Source: Mesorhizobium tianshanense
GTDB taxonomy: Bacteria > Pseudomonadota > Alphaproteobacteria > Rhizobiales > Rhizobiaceae
NCBI RefSeq assembly: GCF_007830515.1
Contig: NZ_VLKT01000045.1
Location: forward strand, 9,733-63,899
Reading direction: 5' to 3'
DNA: 54,167 nt
Shown here: piece by piece, positions 43,992-54,167 of the stretch
How positions within the stretch are numbered: the stretch's first letter is position 1
Layout: each line of letters starts with the position of its first letter
Notes under the pieces: model-generated
Databases searched by the model: none
Seen by the model: only the letters and a program-made list of their open reading frames with translations
What the model was told of the DNA's origin: nothing
Program-made: the position numbers and the translations under genes

Positions 43992-46175
43992 ATGATCGAA
44001 GATTCGCCCTTTGTCGCAGCCGCACCGGTGCTGGTGCCGATGCCCGCCGAACGCCCCTACACCTATGCCGTGCCAGCCGGCATGTGTGTGGTGCCGGGCT
44101 CGATCGTGCGTGTGCCGCTCGGTCCGCGCCAGGTTGCCGGCATCGTCTGGGACGGCGCCGTCGAAAAGGTCGATGCCAAAAAACTGCGCCCGATCGAGCA
44201 GGTCTTCGACTGCCCGCCGATCGACCGCACCATGCGCCGTTTCGTCGACTGGGTCGCGCAGTACACGCTGTCGCCGCCCGGCATGGTGGCGCGCATGCTG
44301 CTGCGGGCGCCGGAGGCGTTCGACCCGGAACCGTGGATCGAAGGGCTGCAACGCACCTTCGCCAAACCCGACCGGATGACGGGTGCGAGGATGCGCGTGC
44401 TGGAAACCGCGGAAGGCGGGCTCGCCTGGACGCGATCCGGACTGGCGCATGCGGCTGGCGTGTCGTCGACCGTCATCGACGGGCTGAAAGCGCAAGGCGT
44501 GTTCGAGACCGTCATGATCCCGCCGCGACCGGTGGTCGCAGCACCCGATCCGGGTTACGCCCAGCCTTCGCTGATGCCGGACCAGAACGATGCCGCCGAG
44601 ATGCTGCGCACCAATGTGGCGGCCGGCGCATTCGGCGTCACTCTGCTCGACGGGGTGACCGGATCGGGCAAGACGGAGGTCTATTTCGAGGCGGTGGCGG
44701 CGGCGCTCGACCGGGGCAAGCAGGTGCTGATCCTGCTGCCGGAGATCGCGCTGACCCACGCTTTCCTCGAGCGCTTCCAGGAACGGTTCGGCGCCAAGCC
44801 GGCGGAATGGCACTCGGACCTGCCGCCAAGGATGCGCGAGCGTGTCTGGCGGCAAGTGGCGGAAGGTGGGGTGCTCGTCGTCGCCGGGGCGCGCTCGGCG
44901 CTGTTCCTGCCGTTCAGGGAGCTCGGGCTGATCGTCGTCGACGAGGAGCACGACCCCGCCTACAAGCAGGAGGACCGCGTCTTCTACAATGCGCGCGACA
45001 TGGCGGTGGTGCGCGGCCATATCGGCGGCTTTCCGGTCGTCCTCGCCTCGGCGACGCCGTCGGTCGAAAGCCGGGTCAACGCAAGCCAAGGCCGCTATCA
45101 TCGGGCAGTGCTTTCGGCGCGCTTCGCCGAGGCGGCGCTTCCAGACCTGAAGACGATCGACATGCGCCGCGCCCCGCCTGCGCGCGGCGGCTTCCTGTCG
45201 CCGGTGCTGCTTGGCCATATGCGGCAGACGCTGGAGAGACACGAACAGTCGTTACTGTTCCTTAACCGGCGTGGCTATGCACCGCTGACGCTGTGCCGCG
45301 TCTGCGGCCATCGCTTCGGTTGCCCGGTCTGCTCGGCCTGGCTGGTCGAGCACCGCTTCCGCGGCCAGCTCGTCTGCCACCATTGCGGGCACAATGAACG
45401 CCGACCCGAGGCCTGCCCGGAATGCGGCACGCTCGACCATCTGGTCGCCTGCGGGCCGGGCGTCGAGCGCATCGCCGAAGAGGTCGTCGCGCATTTTCCC
45501 GACGCTCGAACCATCGTGCTGTCGTCCGACCTGACGGGCGGCGTGCGGCGGCTGAGGCTGGAGCTCGAAGCCATCGCCAATGGCGAGGCCGACATCGTCA
45601 TCGGCACGCAGCTCGTCGCCAAGGGCCACAACTTCCCCAACATGACGCTGGTCGGCGTGGTCGACGCCGATCTCGGCCTCGCCAATGGCGACCCGCGAGC
45701 CGCCGAGCGCACCTTCCAGCTGCTCAGCCAGGTGACCGGCCGCGCCGGTCGCACCGGCAAGAAGAGCCTCGGGCTGCTGCAGACCTTCCAGCCCGACCAC
45801 CCGGTGATGCGTGCGATCGTCTCCGGCGACGCCGAGGCTTTTTATGAGCGCGAGATCGCGGAGCGCGAGCGGGCGGCGCTGCCGCCTTTCGGCCGCCTCG
45901 CCGGCGTCATCGTCAGCGCCGCGACGCGCGCGGAAGCCGAAGCGCACGCCCGCGGCCTGCGGCGTGCAGCACCCCAGGCCACCGACCTGTTCGTGCTCGG
46001 CCCGGCCGAGGCGCCGCTATCGCTGATCGGCGGGCGTCATCGTTTCCGCTTGCTGATCCAGGGCGAGCGGCGCGCCGATATGCAGGGCTTCATCCGCGTC
46101 ATGCTGGCCGAGGGACCGAAGATACGCGGTTCGGTCCGTGTGCAGGTCGACATCGACCCGCAGAGCTTTTTGTGA
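43992..46175 (+). CDS. priA: Primosomal protein N', replication restart helicase
   Basis: A 727-residue protein, close to the 732 residues of E. coli PriA. An N-terminal 3'-DNA-end-binding domain (residues 1-105) precedes the SF2 helicase core. Walker A is GVTGSGKT with Lys227. The DEEH box is at residues 317-320. Two zinc clusters follow from Cys435 to about Cys478 (LCRVCGHRFGCPVC, VCHHCG, CPECG). The helicase C-terminal half has IVIGTQLVAKGHNFPNMTLV and VTGRAGRTGKK. It reloads DnaB at stalled forks. It is divergent from the transaldolase-like gene and 52 bases upstream of a racemase gene on the same strand. Confidence 0.97.
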   Translation: MIEDSPFVAAAPVLVPMPAERPYTYAVPAGMCVVPGSIVRVPLGPRQVAGIVWDGAVEKVDAKKLRPIEQVFDCPPIDRTMRRFVDWVAQYTLSPPGMVARMLLRAPEAFDPEPWIEGLQRTFAKPDRMTGARMRVLETAEGGLAWTRSGLAHAAGVSSTVIDGLKAQGVFETVMIPPRPVVAAPDPGYAQPSLMPDQNDAAEMLRTNVAAGAFGVTLLDGVTGSGKTEVYFEAVAAALDRGKQVLILLPEIALTHAFLERFQERFGAKPAEWHSDLPPRMRERVWRQVAEGGVLVVAGARSALFLPFRELGLIVVDEEHDPAYKQEDRVFYNARDMAVVRGHIGGFPVVLASATPSVESRVNASQGRYHRAVLSARFAEAALPDLKTIDMRRAPPARGGFLSPVLLGHMRQTLERHEQSLLFLNRRGYAPLTLCRVCGHRFGCPVCSAWLVEHRFRGQLVCHHCGHNERRPEACPECGTLDHLVACGPGVERIAEEVVAHFPDARTIVLSSDLTGGVRRLRLELEAIANGEADIVIGTQLVAKGHNFPNMTLVGVVDADLGLANGDPRAAERTFQLLSQVTGRAGRTGKKSLGLLQTFQPDHPVMRAIVSGDAEAFYEREIAERERAALPPFGRLAGVIVSAATRAEAEAHARGLRRAAPQATDLFVLGPAEAPLSLIGGRHRFRLLIQGERRADMQGFIRVMLAEGPKIRGSVRVQVDIDPQSFL

Positions 46176-46227
46176 GGAATCGATTTCGGCTATAGCGCCT
46201 CAACGCGAGCGAGAAACGGGAGACGAC

Positions 46228-46923
46228 ATGAAAACCCTTGGCCTCATCGGCGGCATGAGTTGGGAATCGACCGCGATCTATTATCGGCTGCTCAACGAGA
46301 TCGTGCGCGAGCGGCTTGGCGGCCTGCATTCGGCAAAGCTGCTCCTGTGGTCGTTCGATTTTGCCGAGATCGCCGAGCGGCAGCACGGAGGTGACTGGGA
46401 AGGCGCGGGTGCGCTTCTGGTGGAGGCCGCGCGCAAGCTGGAAGCAGCCGGTACGGAAGGCCTGCTGATCTGCACCAACACCATGCACAAGCTGGCCGAT
46501 GCGGTGCAGGCGGCGGTGTCGATCCCGCTCATCCACATCGCCGATGCAACGGCCGTCGCGGTCAGGCTGGCCGGCGTCAACCGCCCGGCGCTGTTAGCGA
46601 CGCGCTTCACCATGGAACAGGACTTCTACAAGGGCAAGCTCATCGAGAAGCATGGGCTACAGCCCGTGGTGCCGGATGAAACCGGGCGAGACATGGTTCA
46701 TCGCGTGATTTACGACGAACTTTGCCAGGGCATCGTCAGGGAGGGATCGAAGGCGGCCTACATCGATGAAATCGTTCGAATGCGGCGCGATCAAAAGATC
46801 GACAGCGTCATCATGGGTTGCACCGAGATCACCATGCTCATCGGTCAAGAGGATTTCGATATTCCGGTCTTCGACACGACGCGCATCCATGCCGAGGCTG
46901 CAGTCGCGTTCGCGCTGGGCTGA
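46228..46923 (+). CDS. Aspartate/glutamate racemase family protein
   Basis: A 231-residue PLP-independent racemase. The opening MKTLGLIGGMSWESTAIYYR is characteristic of the YgeA/aspartate racemase branch. The two catalytic Cys residues are Cys82 in LLICTNTMHK and Cys198 in IMGCTEITML. They abstract and return the alpha proton from opposite faces. Substrates of this branch include Asp and several non-acidic amino acids, so the exact one is open. AACGGGAGA precedes the ATG. It lies downstream of priA on the same strand, but a shared transcript is uncertain. Confidence 0.92.
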   Translation: MKTLGLIGGMSWESTAIYYRLLNEIVRERLGGLHSAKLLLWSFDFAEIAERQHGGDWEGAGALLVEAARKLEAAGTEGLLICTNTMHKLADAVQAAVSIPLIHIADATAVAVRLAGVNRPALLATRFTMEQDFYKGKLIEKHGLQPVVPDETGRDMVHRVIYDELCQGIVREGSKAAYIDEIVRMRRDQKIDSVIMGCTEITMLIGQEDFDIPVFDTTRIHAEAAVAFALG

Positions 46924-47028
46924 CGGATTTCAACCCGCGCTCCGAAATCGCCGACCGCCATCTGGTGCATGTCGCTTCCTTCGTTAGAATGTCCGAAATT
47001 TCGAAACAGCCATTTACGAGGGGACAAT

Positions 47029-47424
47029 ATGGAATTTGCATTTCCATGGCCGATGAGCCAGGGCGAGTGGCTGGCATGGTCGAGCGCCGTCGTGACCTTG
47101 CTGTTCGGCCTGCTGCTGTTCCTGGCGCCGGTGCTGGCTTTCCGGATCCTGCGGCTGCAGGTCAAGCCCGAGAAGACCGCGGCGATTGCCGAAGGGCGCG
47201 GCAGGATGTCGGGCTTCTATCTCGGTGTCGGCCTGTGCTGTATCCTGCTGGCGCAACCGCTGCTCTACATGGCGCTTGGCTTTTCCTGGCTGTTCACCGC
47301 CTTTGGCCGGCTGCTGTCGATGATGTCGGACAATGCCAACACGCCTTTCAACTGGGTTTCCATGGTGGTGGAATTGGTGCTGGCGGCCCTGCCGCTCGCC
47401 TTCGCCTTCGGCTTTTTGCCCTGA
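47029..47424 (+). CDS. Small four-helix membrane protein, DUF4345-like
   Basis: A 131-residue protein with four hydrophobic segments: about residues 14-38, 62-80, 85-98 and 108-130. Conserved-looking features are the RMSGFYLGVGLC and AFGRLLSMMSDN stretches, the second matching a G-R-x-x-S-x-x-x-D pattern I associate with DUF4345. No function is known. ATG 47029 has GAGGGGA upstream; a frame from 46969 adds 20 hydrophilic residues. The next 246 bases are non-coding and lead to the atp operon. Confidence 0.72.
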   Translation: MEFAFPWPMSQGEWLAWSSAVVTLLFGLLLFLAPVLAFRILRLQVKPEKTAAIAEGRGRMSGFYLGVGLCCILLAQPLLYMALGFSWLFTAFGRLLSMMSDNANTPFNWVSMVVELVLAALPLAFAFGFLP

Positions 47425-47670
47425 ATCCAAAGGCTAATCCAAAGGCTTCGACTGAACTCCGCCGCCGGATGCGACAATAGTGCCTAAAACCAAGCAGGAC
47501 GACGCATTGCGGTCTTAAAATGCCTGTGCTAGACGGCAATCGACTTTCGGCCGGGGATAGCGGAAGCCGCACCTCCGTGCTTGGAAAAATGCAGTAAGGT
47601 CAAAGATTTAGCCAGAGTTTTCGCTCGCGCCAACAATCTGCGGCCTGTCAGACAAGAGAAAAGACGGTCC

Positions 47671-48230
47671 GTGGCCCAATCGTCATCGCCAATCTCAGGT
47701 GTCGCAGAACGCTACGCGGGTTCGCTGTTCGAGCTCGCGCTGCAGGCAAATTCGGTCGCCAAGGTCGAGGCCGACCTCAACAGTTTCGCGGCGATGCTCG
47801 AAGGCAGTGCCGACCTTACCCGTCTGATCAATAGCCCGGTGTTCTCCAGCGAGGACCAGGCCAAGGCCATCGCGGCGATCGCCGACAAGGCAGGGATCAC
47901 CGGCCTCACCGGCAATTTCCTGCGCGTCGTCGCCCATAACCGCCGCCTGTTCGCAGTGCCGGGCATGATCAAGGCGTTCCGCCAGATCGCGGCCGAGCAT
48001 CGTGGCGAGACCGCCGCCGAGGTAACCTCGGCGCATGCGCTGACGGCGGCTCAGCAGACCGAGCTGAAGGCGGCGCTAAAAAGCGTTGCCGGCAAGGATG
48101 TCGCGATCACCGTGACCGTCGATCCGTCGCTGCTCGGCGGGCTGGTGGTCAAGATGGGCTCGCGCCAGATCGATACGTCGCTCAAAACCAAACTCAATTC
48201 GCTCAAGCTTGCACTGAAAGAGGTCGGCTG

Positions 48231-48231
<1 letters not shown>
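47671..48231 (+). CDS. atpH: ATP synthase F1 subunit delta
   Basis: A 186-residue subunit that links the F1 head to the peripheral stalk. GTG 47671 is chosen because it gives the AQSSSPISGVAERYAGSLFE opening of related proteins. An ATG frame from 47581 would add 30 Arg-rich residues. The family's C-terminal block LLGGLVVKMGSRQIDTSLKT is present. The stop overlaps the atpA start by one base (TGATG), implying translational coupling. It is the first gene of atpHAGDC; as usual in alphaproteobacteria the Fo genes are elsewhere. The promoter must lie in 47425-47670, but I cannot place it reliably. Confidence 0.96.
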
Positions 48232-49760
<1,529 letters not shown>

Positions 49761-49789
49761 ACGAAGCCGGACGGGATCAGGTTTGAAGC

Positions 49790-50674
49790 ATGGCTTCGTT
49801 AAAAGACCTTCGTAACCGTATCGCCTCGGTCAAGGCGACGCAGAAGATCACCAAGGCGATGCAGATGGTCGCCGCGGCGAAGCTGCGCCGTGCGCAGGAG
49901 GCGGCGGAAGCGGCGCGCCCCTATTCGGAGCGCATGGGTGCGGTGCTGGCCAACATCACCCAGGCGATCGGCGATGGCAGCGATGCCCCCGCACTGATGA
50001 CCGGCACCGGCAAGGACGACGTGCATCTGCTCGTCGTCTGCACCGCGGAACGAGGCCTGTGCGGCGGCTTCAATTCGCAGATCGCACGCCTTGCGCGCGA
50101 CCACATCCGCAAGCTTTTGGCCGCCGGCAAGAAGGTCAAGATCATCTGCGTCGGCAAGAAGGGTTTCGACATCCTGCGCCGCGACTATGCGGAGCTGATC
50201 ATCGACCGCGTCGACCTGCGTGAAGTGAAGACGCTGGGCTTCGTCAATGCCGATGCCATTGCCAAGAAGGTCATCCAGCTCTTCAACGAGGGCGGCTTCG
50301 ACATCTGCACGCTGTTCTATTCTCAGTTCAAGTCGGTGATCAGCCAGATCCCGACGACGCAGCAGATCATTCCGGCAGGCGTGGCTTCCGCTCCCGCCGC
50401 GGTGACGGACGGCGGCAACGCAGTCTATGAATACGAGCCGGAGCCGGGCGAAATCCTCTCCGACCTCATTCCGCGCAACATCTCCGTACAGGTCTTCCGT
50501 GCGCTGCTCGAAAACGCGGCCGGCGAGATGGGTGCCAAGATGAGCGCCATGGACAATGCGACGCGCAATGCCGGCGACATGATCAACAAATTGTCGATCA
50601 CCTACAACCGCCAGCGGCAGGCGCAGATCACCAAGGAATTGATCGAAATCATTTCGGGCGCCGAGGCGCTCTAG
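49790..50674 (+). CDS. atpG: ATP synthase F1 subunit gamma
   Basis: A 294-residue central rotor shaft subunit. The first helix is clear (MASLKDLRNRIASVKATQKI then TKAMQMVAAAKLRRAQ), as is the matching C-terminal helix (NATRNAGDMINKLSITYNRQ then RQAQITKELIEIISGA). These two form the coiled coil that turns within the alpha3beta3 ring. The middle has the RGLCGGFNSQIAR loop. It lies 29 bases after atpA and 70 before atpD. Confidence 0.98.
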   Translation: MASLKDLRNRIASVKATQKITKAMQMVAAAKLRRAQEAAEAARPYSERMGAVLANITQAIGDGSDAPALMTGTGKDDVHLLVVCTAERGLCGGFNSQIARLARDHIRKLLAAGKKVKIICVGKKGFDILRRDYAELIIDRVDLREVKTLGFVNADAIAKKVIQLFNEGGFDICTLFYSQFKSVISQIPTTQQIIPAGVASAPAAVTDGGNAVYEYEPEPGEILSDLIPRNISVQVFRALLENAAGEMGAKMSAMDNATRNAGDMINKLSITYNRQRQAQITKELIEIISGAEAL

Positions 50675-50744
50675 GCGCTCCCACGAAGGTCGCCGACCTT
50701 CAGCGGATCGCGTGAGAAACAAAGAGACGAAAAGGGTAAAGACG

Positions 50745-52328
<1,584 letters not shown>

Positions 52329-52343
52329 GCAAGCGAATAAAGA

Positions 52344-52431
52344 AGCGAATAGCGAATAGGGAGTAGCGAATAGGGCGTATGAGCAGGCGAAGTTCCTTGG
52401 ACTATTCGCTACTCGCTATTCCCTACTCGCT
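52344..52431. repeat. Inverted repeat between atpD and atpC
   Basis: Two 30-base arms (52344-52373 and 52402-52431) pair at 27 of 30 positions around a 28-base loop. Each arm is itself built of short AGCGAATAG / AGTAGCG units, so it looks like a decayed tandem repeat that became palindromic. It ends eight bases before the atpC ATG and could act as an mRNA processing or attenuation hairpin within the operon. Confidence 0.75.
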
Positions 52432-52439
52432 AAATTGGC

Positions 52440-52847
52440 ATGGCTGAAGCTTTCAAATTCGAACTGGTCTCGCCGGAGCGCCTGCTGGTTTCCGAGCAGG
52501 TCGAGGCCGTCGTCATTCCGGGCGCCGAAGGCGAGATGACCGTGATGGCGCATCACGCGCCGGTCATGACCACGATCAAGCCAGGCGTCGTCACGGTGAA
52601 GACCGCCGCCGGCAAGGAAGAACGCTACGTCGTGTTCGGCGGTTTTGCCGACATCGTTCCGGCCGGCTGCACGCTGCTCGCCGAATCGGCGGTCGCCGTC
52701 GGTGACATCGACCGCGCCGACCTTGCCCGCCGCATCCAGGAGGCCAGGGAAGACGCCGCCGACGCCAAGGACGATCAGACCCGTACCAAGGCCGAGCAGT
52801 TCCTTAGCCAGCTCACCACGCTCGAAGGCGCCATCCTGCCTGCTTGA
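52440..52847 (+). CDS. atpC: ATP synthase F1 subunit epsilon
   Basis: A 135-residue rotor subunit. The N-terminal beta barrel is present: FELVSPERLLVSEQVEAVVI, PGAEGEMTVMAHHAPVMTTI and YVVFGGFADIVPAGCTLLAE. A C-terminal helical pair (about residues 95-130) follows; it inhibits ATP hydrolysis in related enzymes. It is the last gene of atpHAGDC, and a strong terminator follows. No clear ribosome binding site is seen, because the inverted repeat reaches to within eight bases of the ATG; translation may depend on that structure. Confidence 0.96.
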   Translation: MAEAFKFELVSPERLLVSEQVEAVVIPGAEGEMTVMAHHAPVMTTIKPGVVTVKTAAGKEERYVVFGGFADIVPAGCTLLAESAVAVGDIDRADLARRIQEAREDAADAKDDQTRTKAEQFLSQLTTLEGAILPA

Positions 52848-52872
52848 AGCAAAGATCAATCCGGCAATTGCA

Positions 52873-52896
52873 AAGCGAGGCTTGCCTCGCTTTTTT
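52873..52896 (+). terminator. Intrinsic terminator of the atp operon
   Basis: The stem AAGCGAGG/CCTCGCTT (52873-52880 and 52885-52892) with a CTTG loop is followed by a run of T residues to 52896 and then GTTT. It lies 25 bases after the atpC stop. Confidence 0.92.
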
Positions 52897-52941
52897 GTTT
52901 GAGGGACAGTCCGACTTTGCTTGCCTTGGGGGCGGTAGCCG

Positions 52942-53863
52942 GTGACTGAAGACACAAAGTCGAGATCCAGATGGTCGGCGGCCCTGGTGTCGGCCTTTGG
53001 CGGCCCGTTCGGCGGATTTCTTTGGATCGGAAGCGGCAAGCTGGCGGTCATCGCGATCAGTGCCGCAAGCATCGCCCTTTGCTACATCGGGTTCCCGGTG
53101 CTTCCAGGCATGGAAGATGATAGGGATGCCGCGGGGCTGGCCAATTTTTCAAGTATCGGCATAGCGATCTTGTCGGCGGTGCTCGTTGTTCCCTTCGCGC
53201 ATCGATTCAAGCCGGACAAGTGGTACTCACATGGGCTTTCGGTTCTGGTGCTGGCGTTTCTGGCCTCATCTCTGGCTGCGTTTTGCGATCCGGTCGTTCC
53301 TGTTTCAGCCATTCTCAATACCGGCCAGCAGCATGGTGCCAACGCTTGAGGTCGGCGACTATCTCTTCGCCTCCAAATTTGCTTACGGATACAGCCGCTA
53401 CAGCGTCCCCTTTGGCTTGCTGCCGATCGAAGGGCGGACGTTCGGCACGGCGCCGGCGCTGGGCGATGTTGCAGTTTTCAGGCGGCCGTCTGATCCCGGC
53501 ACCGACTACATCAAGCGCATTGTCGGCCTTCCTGGCGACAAGATCCAGATGATCGACGGCGTCCTTCACCTCGACGATCAGGCGGTGAAGCTTGAAGAAA
53601 CCGGTTCCTACTCCTCCGATGAGATCCGGTCGGCCAAAGTGCAACGCGAAACATTGCCGAACGGCCTCTCTTACTCGGTCCTCGACATGATCGACGGATC
53701 AATGGGCGACAACACGCAGCCTGTTGTCGTCCCGGCCGGCCGCTACTTCATGCTTGGCGACAATCGCGACAGTTCCGCCGACAGCCGTTTTGATATGGGT
53801 ACTATTCCGTATGAGAATCTAAAGCGTGTCGCGATTAATCGGCCTCATATCCAGCAGCTTTGA
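52942..53863 (+). pseudogene. Signal peptidase I-like gene, frameshifted and 3'-truncated
   Basis: Two overlapping frames encode parts of one S26 protein. The first, from GTG 52942, has three membrane segments and reaches GLSVLVLAFLASSLA near 53275. The second takes over one frame on with LRFAIRSFLFQPFSIPASSM and runs to 53863. The join needs a +1 shift near 53270-53290. The second part has the catalytic Ser block (IPASSMVPTLEVGDYLFASK), the catalytic Lys block (DYIKRIVGLPGDKIQ) and the late LGDNRDSSADSR. The C-terminus then diverges after IPYENL, where the family continues with V-G-R-A, because an IS630-family element begins there. The gene is therefore probably dead. The second frame alone, starting at ATG 53231, would lack the membrane part. 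A functional lepB is presumably elsewhere. Confidence 0.75.
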
Positions 53864-54167
53864 AGAAGTTTCGGCACTGAGTGGGGTCGAAGAGGTCGCA
53901 GATGTCGCCGAGCGCATGGCAGAGCGCCTCGAAGGTTCTGGCCGCCTTCTTGCGCAGCAGCGTCTTGAGCTTCGAGAAAGCCATTTCGATCGGGTTGAGA
54001 TCAGGTGAGTATGGCGGCAGGAACAGCATCCATGCGCCGCGTCGGCGCACCAGTTCGTGGGCCCGCTCGCTCTTGTGGAACCCGACATTGTCGAGGATGA
54101 CGACATCGCCGGGCTCAAGTTCGGGCGCCAGTTGCGTCTCGACCCAGCTCTCGAAGCGCCGGCCGTT
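53811..54167 (-). mobile_element. IS630-family insertion sequence, partial
   Basis: Homology of the signal-peptidase gene stops at about 53820, and IS630-type transposase sequence fills the rest of the window. IS630 elements insert at TA; a TA at 53810-53811 or one a few bases on is a candidate junction. The other end is outside the window. Confidence 0.7.
53835..54167 (-). CDS. IS630-family transposase, C-terminal part (cut by window edge)
   Basis: 110 codons are open from the right edge to the stop at 53835-53837. The DDE core is recognisable: the second Asp lies in DVVILDNVGFHKSERAHELV and the Glu in LPPYSPDLNPIEMAFSKLK. The C-terminus reads FDPTQCRNFFKAAGYEAD, as in a widespread rhizobial IS630 type. 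The N-terminal helix-turn-helix and first Asp lie outside the window. The product would cut and paste the element at TA dinucleotides. The element lies at the 3' end of the broken signal peptidase gene. Whether it is complete cannot be seen. Confidence 0.93.
   Translation of the reverse strand, partial: NGRRFESWVETQLAPELEPGDVVILDNVGFHKSERAHELVRRRGAWMLFLPPYSPDLNPIEMAFSKLKTLLRKKAARTFEALCHALGDICDLFDPTQCRNFFKAAGYEAD

Noticed and set aside
53231..53291. Programmed frameshift in the signal peptidase gene
   Set aside because: I see no clear slippery heptamer or stimulatory structure, and the 3' end is also damaged by an IS. A plain mutation is simpler.

Overview
This 54-kb window looks like ordinary chromosome from a high-GC alphaproteobacterium of the Rhizobiales, most likely Mesorhizobium or a close relative. 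The support is indirect but consistent: an ATP synthase cluster atpHAGDC that lacks the Fo genes and has an Ala/Lys-tailed beta subunit, a giant NAD-dependent glutamate dehydrogenase, the purH / heparinase-like / rsmB / htpX block, a DUF1674 (SDH assembly) gene, usg, and many palindromic intergenic elements of the rhizobial mosaic type. No rRNA, tRNA, CRISPR array or prophage was seen.

Layout. 1-3.2 kb: two TPM-domain proteins (the first cut by the window edge), a GNAT acetyltransferase, inorganic pyrophosphatase and a small exported protein. 3.2-7.5 kb: a TetR regulator divergent from an MFS transporter with a clear double operator, then a Tat-exported PhoD-type phosphatase and a small exported protein, separated by palindromic repeats. 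7.6-12.4 kb: typA/bipA, a DUF1062 protein, a LysE-type exporter, a YCII-domain protein and an AhpD-like protein. 12.5-25.9 kb: NAD-glutamate dehydrogenase, a UMF1-type MFS protein, purH, a heparinase II/III-like protein, rsmB, htpX, a DUF1674 protein and a HAD phosphatase. 26-32 kb: a transglutaminase-like protein, a lone TadG-like von Willebrand protein, a cyclopropane-fatty-acid synthase and an FAD-linked oxidase. 32.3-39.8 kb: a MOSC protein with acetyl-CoA synthetase, usg, an aldo/keto reductase, an MFS exporter divergent from a LysR regulator, and the YggS PLP protein. 39.9-47.4 kb: leuS-lptE, a transaldolase-like protein, priA, an amino-acid racemase and a four-helix membrane protein. 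47.7-52.9 kb: atpHAGDC. 52.9 kb to the end: a signal-peptidase-I-like gene broken by a frameshift and cut at its 3' end by an IS630-family element that runs off the window.

Functional links. The atp genes are one operon encoding F1. leuS overlaps lptE. acs is followed closely by the MOSC gene. TetR/MFS and LysR/MFS are two regulator-transporter pairs, each with a visible dyad near the promoter or start. The purine, rRNA methylation and membrane-proteostasis genes are housekeeping.

I did not find a clear new multi-gene system. The most unusual item is a 23-codon reading frame on the minus strand at 28781-28852. It has a near-perfect anti-16S Shine-Dalgarno sequence, a preceding 62-nt hairpin and a following terminator, so it looks like a dedicated small transcript divergent from the cyclopropane synthase gene. 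Other points worth a second look are the double TetR operator, the hairpin between atpD and atpC, the mosaic palindromes, the missing canonical His in the transglutaminase and the broken signal peptidase.
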